DNA of 64,000 nt, taken from assembly GCA_019787685.1 (NCBI GenBank), contig JAHNUO010000013.1:1178001-1242000 (forward strand), in the 5' to 3' direction. How positions within the stretch are numbered: the stretch's first letter is position 1; every line of letters begins with the position of its first letter. Position numbers and translations under genes: made by a program. This DNA is from Chiua virens (taxonomy: Eukaryota > Basidiomycota > Agaricomycetes > Boletales > Boletaceae). Shown one piece after another: positions 1 to 11,201 of this stretch. Below the pieces are notes generated by a model. The model saw only the letters and a list, made by a program, of their open reading frames with translations. It made no database searches and was not told the DNA's origin.

Positions 1-979
1 CGAAAAATCAAAATGTGGCCTAGGTTGGACGGGAACCGTACAGCTTGAAAATGAGACATACGATTTTAACTCACTTAGACCATTACTAAATACATCATTC
101 ATGCGATCCACAGAAACATCTTTCGTAGCCAGTGCTAATGTAGAGCAGATAGCTTTGCAATTCCGGATGAGAACATGCGAATCATCCTTGTTCTTCATGC
201 TTCTCTGAAAAAATATTCAATCGATTTGTTTGAGCTGCCAGTAATTCCGAACCGGGAAAAATAACTGGACAAACGTGCACCAGCAACAGTATACTAGTAA
301 CACCGGCCAGAATATTTCTCCCCACGTCAGTAGGGACCAATTGGGTGACCTATTGTATCATTTGCATTGTAGCATCGAGCGTGTTTGCAACCTTTTGTCG
401 CCGACCACTCGATGCTTTCAATGACTGGTCACCGCTCGATGATTCCCCACTGGCAAGTCTCTAAGCCGTCTCTAGGGCTTTCTGCTGGGATACCTTGAGA
501 CATACTATTTCAAAAAAAAAAAACGGCAATCCTCACCTTCTTCGAAAACGGGACGAACTTCATACTGACAGAGTGAATAAATGGATTCTGGTGGTGGACG
601 GGGAGAATGGAGAGAGGGTAGGAGTAAGTATTAAAACGGAGAAAAGTTTCAACGTGGTAGTAGAACCGAAAAAGTGGACTAGTGTCTCACACCTGCCTTA
701 GCGTATTGTGTAGGACTAGACTAGCTCGGTTGCTACATAATAATATCGCTTGTCCAAAAAAAGAACCGAAAAAGCAGATGCAGTCGCCTTCAGATATCGG
801 ACAGTGGTACTTATCCAACATGACAGTGAGTTGGAGATCGTCGTTGCCGGCCAGAAGAGCGGGACGGTGAAATTTGAGTTGTAGTGAACTTCAAGATTTC
901 TCGTATACATAGGCTTACATACTAACGTTGACGAAGGAGTTCTTCGTGACGGCATCTCTAGACTCTTGCCCACGAGCTA
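1..979. other. no recognisable gene
   Basis: AT-rich sequence with short unsupported reading frames. I see no conserved protein, RNA gene or clear repeat here. The right end abuts the inverted-repeat element that starts at 980. Confidence 0.5.
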
Positions 980-2040
980 CTATCATTGCGCCACTTTTGC
1001 AAAATTTGGACCCCACCTGTGAATACATAGGTATTTGACATCTACAATGAAGCTAAAGATCGCATGGAATCGTAGGCAACGATGTACTCAATAATAACCA
1101 ACTAAAAAAAATTCCAAAAACAAAGTAGAGAAGTTGCCAGTGAGGTGCCGGTTTCGAGAGCAAAAATGATGGGGCTTTGCAAAATTCCCATCTGCATACG
1201 AACGGACGTGTCACATCATGTCACAAGTGCCAAATCAATCTCCGACACGCCGAGTCGTTATCGGCCACCTCACCATCAACTGCGAGCCGTCAGGAACCTT
1301 TCTATGGGAACGAACAAACTGCGCCCAGTGCATAATACATCCACCACCCAGCACAGCAACACCTCCAAGCCAAGCTTCAAAGCTTCAACAGGGCCCGACT
1401 TGGATTCCTACTGATTGGGGATCACCGAGTCACCGTCTGTTTATCTCGGCGTTCATGCTCGCCTTCAAAGCTTCAATAGACCTGGGGCCCGACTTGGATT
1501 CCCTACTGATCGAGGATCGTCGAGTCAGGTCTGGGTGCGCCATGTGTGCCGCCGGTCTGCTGGCATGCAGATTCTGATGTCCAGTCTGGTCCATAGGCTC
1601 ATACTCATACTCATTTTTGCCATGAATCTGCCGAGATTTGCCATTGTTCCAAATTTAACTCCGTCCGAACTGTGTGATGTCACATTTTGAGCACAACAAC
1701 TTCAAGGAGCTGTAAACTTGTCATGATGGATCACAATCACCTCAGAAATTTGTGGATGAGTGGAATAATAGTGTAAAGTATCTACAGGATTTTTTTCAAA
1801 TTTTTTCTCCCGAGATTTGCGTGTTGCCCTGGCACTTGTGCTTGAAAATGCTTCATTGACGAGCATAAATGAGACACTGAAGACACAAACACTGCTTCAA
1901 TTTTTCTTTAAAAAATAAAGTGCATTACTCTGACATATTTTGTTCTGTATCTACCAGCTCGAGGTGAAATGTGAATTGTTGTGTGAGCTAGAGACGATTT
2001 TGCAAAGCCCGAGTATTTTGCAAAAGTGGCGCAATGATAG
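980..2040. mobile_element. non-autonomous TA-flanked inverted-repeat element
   Basis: A 26-base terminal inverted repeat begins CTATCATTGCGCC at 980-1005 and returns as its reverse complement at 2015-2040. Each end is flanked by TA (978-979 and 2041-2042), the target duplication of the Tc1/mariner superfamily. The 1.06 kb interior has no transposase-like reading frame, so it looks like a non-autonomous derivative mobilised in trans. A second, shorter inverted match (CTTTGCAAAA near 1173 and TTTTGCAAAG near 1998) lies inside. Superfamily assignment rests on the TA duplication alone. Confidence 0.7.
1376..1527. repeat. two imperfect direct repeat units inside the TIR element
   Basis: Positions 1376-1432 and 1464-1527 are two diverged copies of one unit of about 60 bases. 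Both contain TTCAAAGCTTCAA, then GGGCCCGACTTGGATTCC, then CTACTGAT and CGAGTCA. This is an internal duplication within the non-autonomous element. Confidence 0.7.
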
Positions 2041-2042
2041 TA

Positions 2043-3229
2043 GTATCTAATCACTACGCCCGACGTTGATTATGAGTACAGCACATGTACTTTCAAGTTT
2101 ACAAGTTCAAGCGCTCAAGTTTAAACATTGAACAACACGTATGGCTCCGAGTCCACGCCCTTTCGACATTGATGCAGGTGGTGACTTCGTATCATGTTCG
2201 CCATCGATGGTGAAGCATTTTGGGCGCACACCTCACTGAGGCCTTGAGCTCAAGCGCTCAAGTGCGTACCACGCTGGCGCCAGCTTGTACATAAGTACAC
2301 TGTAACTTAGACATTATCACTGACGCATAAAAATCAAGGCCACGCTTGGGAGAGCCTAAGAGAATGCGAATTCCAGCGGGACGACAAGGTACCCGATCAA
2401 ACGGGTTGAAACTTCGCCGACCCCGGTCAGGCGAACTTGAAGCAACCGATCGAGACCTGTCACGACAAACAAACGTAAGCGAGTCGCTTCGGTTCAAGTT
2501 CCTTGAACCCGAATGAGTTTGTTCCGAAACTCAGAACTAAATGTAAGTTACAATGGATGGATGAGTGCACAGCCTGAATTACGCAGTACGCACAGTGAAT
2601 GTCCGAGTCAGTCCAACAAGGGCATTTACAAAAGTTGTCAGACGATTAGCACAAGAATTTGTTGGTCTCCCGCAAAATTAGTCTCCCGGGGATGGACTTG
2701 TTAAAACCCTATTATGTAATATGGAATGCCAAAACCCCACAACTTCGGGCACCAGCCGGCCCTGAGCCGGGTAGCTCGCTTCCATTTATGATGCCGGCGT
2801 ATACGCTCAGGCGTGATACTCACCCGTAAGCCTATACATACCTGGTAAGTAATTATTACTACTAACTAGCATGTATAACTTGAGAGTCCCGGACTCCCCC
2901 TGTTGAGTCGTACTTATTTTATAAACTCATTGATACCACCAGTAGGCAGAGGTTCAACATTAACCCTCAAGTTGGACTCGGTCGCCACAGAAGTTTTGGA
3001 TATTGGGCCATGGTATGTCAACATTTGTCTTGATCCTGTGCAGATTTCGGTAGGCTACGCCGTAATCGGCTACGACGTTGAACTTGACGTCGGTGATTTC
3101 ATTGTGAAACGGGGTGGTGACCCAACCACCATCGACCGTGACGTATTGGGTAGTAGTATTACCCCGCGTGAGCTGCTTTTGCGGGGTCCGTTCGGGTACT
3201 CTAGTTCGGTTCCCGAAGCCGTTGATCTC
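2043..3229. other. no recognisable gene
   Basis: Several overlapping short frames, the longest crossing the promoter of the downstream oxidase, show no recognisable domain. I see nothing else here. Confidence 0.45.
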
Positions 3230-3235
3230 TATAAA
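3230..3235 (+). promoter_or_regulatory. TATA box of the amine oxidase gene
   Basis: TATAAA lies 57 bases upstream of the chosen ATG, with no other good ATG between them. It supports the start at 3292. Confidence 0.55.
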
Positions 3236-3291
3236 TTCCCTCTGTACGGGGCCACCCTCACCTCAAGGGCCGCATCCCTAACCGTTTTGAG

Positions 3292-5385
3292 ATGCTTTCC
3301 AGGGTCTTTCCTCGCTTTGTTCTGCTTGGACTTTTGTCCATCGTTTCATATGCATATCCGCTCGTTGATCGTACGGATAGTACGAACACAACTACACCTA
3401 ACAATCATACCAAGGTCCTCATCCTGGGAGCTGGTATGACGGGTATCATTGCTGCTCGGACGCTTCACGAGCAAGGTATCGATGACTTCATTGTTCTTGA
3501 TGCCAAGCCCGGATTAGGTGGACGGATGACTCCCCATACGTTCGGTGTGTCAGGAAAGCAATATGTTGTCGAAGCAGGCGCAAATTGGGTTCAGGGAACC
3601 CAGGAAGGCGATGGTCGTTCAAATCCTATCTGGACGTTGGCCAAAAAGCACAACTTGTCTACCGTCTACAGCGATTTCTCAAGCCTTTGTATGTATCTTT
3701 CTAGGAATTGTGCAACATGTGCTGAAGAATCCCAGCTACCTATGACGAGACTGGCTACAACAATTACACTGACCTGTTCAGCAAGTCTATTGATAACTTT
3801 GACTATGCGATTGCTGCAGCAGGTAAACAGACTGACTGTTCTGCCTCGAAATTTCCCTGATCGTCGTGCACTAGGTCAGCGTTTGCAAGACGGCGAAGTC
3901 GATATGAGCATGAGATCGGCCTACCGGTATTTGAATATTGCCCCAACGACACCTCAAGAGGACGTTTGTGATTACTTCCAGATTGACTTTGTAAGCCACA
4001 CTAGTTGCCTTGCATGTTAAAACTTGGCTAATCTATCACCAGGAATGCAAGTCCTATTTCACTATCTCTGGTGATGCGTGCTAATTGTTTCAATTCACGA
4101 TCACGGAAACAGTTGCCCAGGTATGCGTTCTAATCTGCGCTCTGCCGTCGACCAACTTTTTTTTTAGTCACCCTCACAAACTTCGTGGCTGGCGGCTGCA
4201 TGGGTAAGCTGGGTCGACATTTTGTTTCTTCCTTTCTAACTTTCTGCAGAATAACAATTTCACATATGTCCCCGAATCTGGAGGGTTTTCTGATGAAAAC
4301 CAAATGTGTGTCGACCAGCGGGGCTTCGTTTATATCGCTCAGGCAGAAGCAGCCGAATTTTTGCAACCTCAACAGCAGATCTACAATCAGACTGTCGATC
4401 TTATCGAATATGGCACTGATGGCGTCGCGGTGCACACGACTAGCGGTCTGATACTCACTGCTGACTATATGTTGTGCACGTTCAGCGTCGGCGTCTTGCA
4501 AAATGACGAGGTCGAGTTCTCACCTGCTCTGCCTGATTGGAAAGAAGAGGCGATCAACAGCATTGAAATGGTCAGTCGTTCGTTGTGATCGTGTTTCATA
4601 ATATGAACGCTTACCCTATCTTAGGCTACCTACATTAAGATTTTCCTCCAATTCGATGAGACATTCTGGTTCGACACGCAGGTCAGCTTCCATCACGTTG
4701 TCTCAATGGCTTTGATTCACATTACATTAGATGGGATTGTATGCATCTGAGCAAAGAGGGAAGTACCCTGTTTGGCAAAACCTGGACACTGTTGGATTCT
4801 TCCCTGGTTCTAACATCGTCTTTGTTACTGTTACTGTGAGTGGCCGCTTCGACATGGAACTGACATTGCATCTCATGTGCTTCTAGGGAGATTATGCTCT
4901 TTACGTCGAACAGCTCACTCCTGCCCAAGTCCAGTCAGAAATCGTGTCCATTCTCCAGAAAATGTATCCCGACATCACTGTCCCTGAACCCATCGCCATC
5001 TTTTACCCCACGTGGGGTTTGGACCCCCTCTTCCATGGCTCGTACTCGAACTGGGGGCCGTCTTATGTTCCTCAGCACTCGGAAAATCTGAGAGCAACGC
5101 TCGACCGACTTTGGTTCGCGGGCGAAGCGACCAGCGTTGAGTGGTTCGGTACGTCAATTGGATCGTGACCGCTCTACCAACCGTGGTTATTGATGACGTA
5201 TCCTCTCATTCTCTTGGATTGCCATTACTGCCGCAGGTTTCTTACAAGGTGCCTACTTCGAGGGTCAAGACGCCGGCGATGCCCTTGCAGCGTGCATCAA
5301 CGGCACCGGAAGCTGTATCCGCGATCATGTGGAGATTACGCAGAATGCACAGCCGTACCAGACCATTTTGACGTCGCCTTCCTGA
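3292..5385 (+). CDS. secreted flavin-dependent amine/polyamine oxidase
   Basis: This is a flavin monoamine-oxidase family enzyme, most like fungal polyamine oxidases, which oxidise amines with FAD and release H2O2. The product starts with a hydrophobic signal peptide (MLSRVFPRFVLLGLL), so it is probably secreted. The FAD-binding motif is VLILGAGMTGIIAARTL, followed by a GGR motif and EAGANWVQG. The C-terminal FAD site reads LWFAGEATS, then FGFLQGAYFEGQDAG. The end is tga at 5383-5385. The gene has about nine exons. The first intron is 3689-3735, joining SSL to STYDETGY. Around 4050-4110 one reading contains an in-frame TAA. A 42-base intron with donor GTGATG and branch-like CTAAT removes it and gives a continuous protein through AQSPSQTSWLAAAW. 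Substrate specificity is not determined by what I can see. Confidence 0.85.
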
Positions 5386-6156
5386 TTGTGTGCGTGCGCC
5401 GATACTCAGATGAGATTTACGCCTCATCATGACTTTATGCACCGTTGAATGTATGTTACTATGTTGTATGTCGAGTCGATCCTGTCGTACTTGACATGGA
5501 AATGAATCGTTACGAACGTGATGAGGCTTCCACTGACCGCGGGCAGGATTCGAGTTCCTTGAGTCCAACGAGTCGGTAGAAAGAATTTAACCCACCATCT
5601 CAATTGTGTATTCGTGTCACCGGCGTATCATGCGCGTGAAGTTCCATCAGTACACAAAGGGTGATGGGGTGTTCTGAATGACAGCATGCAGTGCGCCGCA
5701 AAGGCCCGAAGCTGGCTTGACAGTTCAAATGGGAACTTGCAGGATGGACACCGGTGAATTTGATGTGTTCTCGTTCATAGCGCCAACACTTCGTTTTAGG
5801 TTCTGCATTATCTTAGGGCCCTTCACCAAGTTTACTTTCCCCCAATTCAGATCGAGTCTAGGCGTCCACTACAGGTACTCAAGTTGGTATTGTTCGCTCT
5901 TTGTCTTGGTCAAATTACTCGACACCGAGCTGGAGAGACGTGGCGCCGGTATTGCATCGTTCAAGTCGCGAATGCGTCCAATGTCGGACGGCAACGAGAT
6001 TCCACGTCGAACTCGACTTCAAGACCAGCAGTACACAACCAGCACCTCGTGCTCAGCTCACCACTCTCGTTCGCTCAACACATATCGATTCAGTAACTCT
6101 AAATGAAAACAATCGCTTAAGCGATCTAGGTAGTGCCAATACCATGGACACCGCCA
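5386..6156. other. intergenic, nothing recognised
   Basis: Region between the 3' ends of the convergent oxidase and permease genes. The overlapping frames in 5678-6281 lack recognisable domains. Confidence 0.45.
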
Positions 6157-8766
6157 TCACAGCACTTCGACCGTCTCCACGCGCACTGGCGCACCATCCA
6201 CCTGTTTCTCTACTGAGGAAGAATCTCTGCTCGCCTTTTCTGCAGCCTCATCGCTGGCCACGTTTGACACGGGCCCGGTGAACCAGTGGACTCCACCGTA
6301 CACCGGGAAGTAATACCAGACGAGCGATAGCAAGAGGACGCCGCCGAGCACGACAACAGTGTAGTTCATTCCCGCCGTGCTTGTCTGTGGTGTCGCCGGG
6401 AAGAAAAACACGAGGATCATGAACGTCATAAATGTGACAGAGATGATGCCGACGGGGAGACTCTGCAGAAACAATAAAATGTATAAGTTGGGATCAGTTG
6501 TTACATGAGAAGGAGAGAAGAGTGACTGACAAATATACCCAGGTTGAACGGTCCGGGTTTGAAGTTGTTTTTGAAGATGAATCGCGCTGCGATGGGGATG
6601 GAATACGCAACGTAGAGCCCAGTCACGGAGAGCGCAAAGACGGCATCGATAGCCTGGGCACCAGCGAGGGCAAGAAGGCCGAGGAGGGCGGCGATCGCGG
6701 CAACCCACCAGACGGTATTGACAGGGGTGCCAGTAAAGCTGTTCATGCGATACAGGATATTTGATAAGGGAAGGGCACCATCGCGTGCGAACGCGAACGA
6801 TTGACGTGAGGCAGCGAGGACCTGAAGTAACGGGTCAGCGGACCGACTATGCTCTCAAACGGTCGAGTGAGGTTTACCATGCTAGACCCCATCATATATC
6901 TAAACATGAGATGAGTAAAGGAATGCGAATAAACCAAGAAGGTACTGACTGTCCAAGGACAACGAATGACCAGAGGATCAAGGTACCCTTCTGTCCAAAA
7001 CTTTGCAAAAATATCTGAGCCATGGGTTGAGGGCTGTTTATGAGACTTGTAAGGTTCGTGCCCATGCAGAACGCAAGGGAGATGTTGATGGCTGGATTTC
7101 AAACCCCATCAGAGTCTCTCAAAACAGAAGAAAGGACTGAAAATGCGCACCCCAACCAAGTACACCTGCAATACCAATGGCACTGACCTACATAAATTAG
7201 TTTCGTCGCTAGAAAATAGAGATGTACTCACAATTGCCCACGGTACTGCAGTAGCTGCATTCGCGGCTTCCTCACTGATATGCACACTCGAGTCAAACGA
7301 GCCTAAATGATTCAGTGGCTAAAGTTAACACTTCTCCCTGTAGGCAAAATCTGATGAACTTACAGATTGTCCAGAGAGGGGAAAGGAAAGAGAGGATGAA
7401 GGCATAACCATTCGGCCAGCCATTTACTTGGGGATTGAAGTCAGAGGGCGAACTTGAATCGACAACGAGGACCAACCGTTAGAAAAGTTTCCCAGGGCGT
7501 AGCTAGCGCTATTCATGCTTTCCTTTGGAGTAGCAGCGGGGAGGCCAATAATTACCGCAAAGCAGAGGCTAATAACACGTCAGTGCTTAGTTTATAAATT
7601 GTCAGGGATACGCGGGCGTTCAGAACATAGGATGCATGGAATACTGCACCGGAATGGACTATATCCGAACATAGTGACTCACCAGAAATTAAGAACAACA
7701 TAAAGATTTTGTAGTCGCGCAAGGATGGCAGTCCCAAGAGAGCAAACAACACCGTGAGAGAAGAGAATCGCTACGTAGATCCCGCTGTACAGACACCAGT
7801 CGGAAAACTCTAAATGGGTGAAACGTAAAAGGGACGCACAAAGTTTGCTCGGCTGTAGCGACGAAACTCGGGTTACTAATGTTAATCGCAGCAGCAATCT
7901 GAACGGCACATCCCCAGTCAATTGAAGCTAAAATGAACGCAAATAAATGTCAGGAGTTGGTGCGTTATGGAGTCGGGCGAAGCTACTGCGCCAATATGAA
8001 TCACCCACCGACGGAGGAAATGGATCCTATCGTGTTGGCATCTAAAACAATAGTAAAAAAACTGAAAGCACGCTCGCAAGTTGACACTTACAACCAACAA
8101 TCCAAGCGAGTAGATTCCGGTAGCGAGGGGATGACAAAGAGTGAGTCCAGAAGTAAAGCTATGACATGCGTTATGAGTCAATGAAGTGGAGAATGCAATG
8201 AAGCTTACACCGCCGGAGGTAGGAGCTGCGGAACCAAGCTCGGCCATGGACATCCCGACACAAAGGATGAAAATACTTGCGACCGCCCACTGGAGATAAT
8301 CGGTCATATCAAAGTCATATCGTTTCAGCAGGGTAAGGGAAGGAAAAGCCACAAATAGCAAAAGGTCCGCTTATCCGGCAATCAAAGGCCGGGACGTAAA
8401 GTTGACCGGTAACGACAAAGCAAGCATGGAGAGAACATACTCACCCCCCAGACCATTGCAGAAGGCCCGCCATTTGGAAGGGAGTAAATAAGAATGGAGC
8501 TGGGTATCGCGCGAGATGAGCTAGGATAAATGTTTCTAGGATATGGATGTGCTCAAAAGCTCACGCGATCGATGGAAGCAAACCAATGATACTAAATGCA
8601 ACCCCAAAGACCTATTGATAAGAGTCGGTCAGTAGGGTGTGGGTCATCAACGGCAAAAAAATACAATCACTTCTAATGGCGTAAAGGCCCGCTTGAATTC
8701 CTGTTTGTATCCGAGTTCGGCGAGAAGCTGTTCGTCGGCTCGGGAGATGGCTTCTTTGTTAGCCAT
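6157..8766 (-). CDS. amino acid/GABA-type permease (APC superfamily)
   Basis: An integral membrane transporter of the amino acid-polyamine-organocation superfamily, closest in feel to fungal Uga4/GABA-permease proteins. The start at 8766 gives MANKEAISRADEQLLAELGY, then KQEFKRAFTPLE and FSIIGLLPSIA. This is the typical cytoplasmic N-terminus leading into the first helix. Later exons encode SMAELGSAAPTSGG, GNFSN-NGWPNGYAFILSFL, SFDSSVHISEEAANA, and AASRQSFAFARDGALP, which are family-typical. Hydrophobic helices continue to 6157, where the protein ends in a charged tail (VEKQVDGAPVRVETVEVL). The gene is split by roughly nine or ten short introns on the minus strand. The transported substrate (GABA, choline or another amino acid) cannot be told from sequence alone. 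The neighbouring amine oxidase makes a nitrogen-scavenging role attractive but unproven. Confidence 0.85.
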
Positions 8767-10667
8767 GGTCCTAAGGAATGGTAGCGTGGGTAACCGAGAG
8801 GATGTGAGGGCGGACTCAAGGAAAGTCTACCGGTTACCGCACTGCTTTTTATCCTGGTTTGGGGTGAGAGTGGGAATTATAGATAGCCAGTGGGTTTCTT
8901 TGACAAGGTCTTATCATGTAAGTGTGCTTACTTACTTTAGTAATCTCCATCAATAACTGCAGCGGGACGTCTGCTCATTTACGGCGACAGCGGCCATAGT
9001 GTTTGAAAATGATGGAGGTAGTGCTGGCAGGAATGAATGATACTCCGTCAAATCTGAGCTTGTCAAAGGCCCGAAGAGTAATAGTAGTTACATATTACAC
9101 CGGCCCGAAGTGGATGGCCTTTGAATCAAGCTTCAAGCGTCACCGCCGATGCAGTCAACCTCGGTCCGGGATGCACTATGGCTTTCCGGGGATTCGAGAT
9201 TGCTACAGCTTCCGCAAGTGCTGCTTGTAATATAAGTCACTGTCGACATTTCCTCCTGGGAGATTCTCTGTGTCAATGGTTCTCCGTGTTTTTCAGATCT
9301 CTTCACCACGATCCTGGCTCGAGAACACGGAGCCGCCATTGCTTCGTGGAGACGGACTCGGACGTGTCATTCCGAAACGGGTCCTTAACCTGGTGATGCA
9401 CGCATATACGACGCGAATTTGTAGTGAGTAGGGTATACTCCAAACTAGGTGACAAGTTGGCAAGTGTAAAGGTATCGTTGTTCATGTCTTTCAGGTTGTA
9501 TGTAGCAGTCTTCTGGGACGGTCTGAATTTGGCTCTGACTCGTTCGAGCCGCCGGTCTAGCTTTACTATACTACCACAGCCTGAGACTTCAAAGCTTCAA
9601 CTTGAAGTGTCTACGTGAATAAATAGAATACAAAGAATAATGTCCAGAATGACGAGCAAAGCCCCACAAGGCGCGGCGAAACGAGAGATGAAAAAGTAAT
9701 GTGAGTACTGTAACCTCAACGGGGAGAGGAATCAAACCGAGCTGCAGAGATCAGCAAGTAGAACAGTAAGAAGAGCGTATCTGAGCGTTACCAGAAGCTG
9801 TTGGAAGTCTAGGACACATGCCCAAGAGTCATGAAAAACGTGTCAAACACGATCGGGAATGATGAGAACTTGGATCGGCACGTCGTAAGTAGACTTGGAG
9901 GCCGAGAGATGCGTGGACTGACGGATCGATAACTATTCAGGCCGACCAAAATCTTGATGGGTGATGTACTGGCGTTCCTTCTGAATCCGAATCCAGGCCC
10001 TTATTTAGTGTTGGCGAAGGGCGACGTTTACGCTTACGCGGTGTGTGCAGAGGATATGCGAACATAAGCCACGAACGGATCCATTCATCTCTGCAAGAGG
10101 CAGTCACTATTTATCTTCAACAAGGGTGCTGGGACGTGCGAACGCCACAGTCCCTCGACATCCTTATTGTTCGTCGCAACAGGCGAAACTGGAAGCATGG
10201 GAATGAGAAGGGGCGAAAGAGAGAGCATTACTCCGAGCACGAGTCGATGGAGCTGATGCGCAAAGTAGACTTGCGTGGGATTTGCTCTGAGCGCGTTGGA
10301 TAGCAACAAACCAAAATAGCGAGTCGGAGGCTTTGGGGGGCGAGCGGACCCCGGTTATACTCATATCGAGCAGTGGTGATGGGGGAAGCAGCAGCTGAGC
10401 AATCGGTGAAATGAACGTTGGCGGTGGGGGTTTAAAAGGGTAGAGTGGTGAGAGTGAATAAACACCGCCAGGTAGTAGAGGTACATCACACGATTTACAG
10501 CCATGAACGATGTCGAAAAGCAAGAGGGATCGCTGACAAAGGTGACCCTAATCCATCGAAGTCCGAAATAATCTCCGCCCGGTCCGGACATGCCCGGATC
10601 CATTTTTCAGCTGCCCCACAAACCTACAGGAACAAGTTAAGCTTCGAGTCCGACGACCAACATATTC
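8767..10667. other. intergenic, nothing recognised
   Basis: Upstream region of the permease and of the small membrane-protein gene. Short frames on both strands (for example 9121-9396 and 10164-10523) have no recognisable features and overlap each other. Confidence 0.45.
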
Positions 10668-11201
10668 ATGTCCTTGCTCACCTTCCTGGGCCTGAGGCAG
10701 CCAAAGTCGTCCAGGCGGATACCGCTCACTCTCGCCGACGTCCTGCATCGCACACTGGTCACCGGGCTCACCGGGCTCAGTATATATGGCATCTACCTAG
10801 GCTACTCTGTCCACAAGCATGTCATGATCAAAGGCAAAGGTGCGTTTCTGTGTTTTTTTCCCTTATTCTCGTGATTACTGATGCTGAACGTACGTGAATT
10901 TCTTCCCGATGTTCTATTCCTATGTGTGTGGTTCACCAGAGGTGTGTACCATCCCTTCGCCTTACGCAGTTTGAGAAGGCCAAAATCAAAAACAATTCAG
11001 GCACTTGCGCTAAAACAGGCCGAGACAAAGGCACGCGAAGAGACACAAGTGAGAGTCGATTCCTTTGTCCAGCTATGTCTCTGCTCGTCGCTTGTTTCAA
11101 GCGCACTCTGAACATGAGATCCTACATCACAGGCTTCAGAAGAGGCTCGAGAACAGTCTTTGGCCGAAGTGGCTCAAGCTGTGCTTCCCAAACGATCATG
11201 A
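10668..11201 (+). CDS. small single-pass membrane protein, COX14-like
   Basis: Three exons (10668-10839, 10942-11048, 11133-11201) splice in phase to 115 residues. The N-terminus MSLLTFLGLRQPKSSRRIPL is basic. It is followed by one membrane segment (TGLTGLSIYGIYLGYSVHKH) and then a charged helical tail (QALALKQAETKAREETQ, SEEAREQSLAEVAQAVLP). Size and layout resemble the COX14-type cytochrome oxidase assembly factors of the mitochondrial inner membrane. That family name is an inference from architecture, not from a signature residue. Intron boundaries are GTGCGT...AG and GTGAGA...AG. Confidence 0.6.

Noticed and set aside
2903..3439. A 178-codon frame before the amine oxidase
   Set aside because: It overlaps the oxidase TATA box and first exon and has no recognisable domain. 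The oxidase reading is strongly supported.
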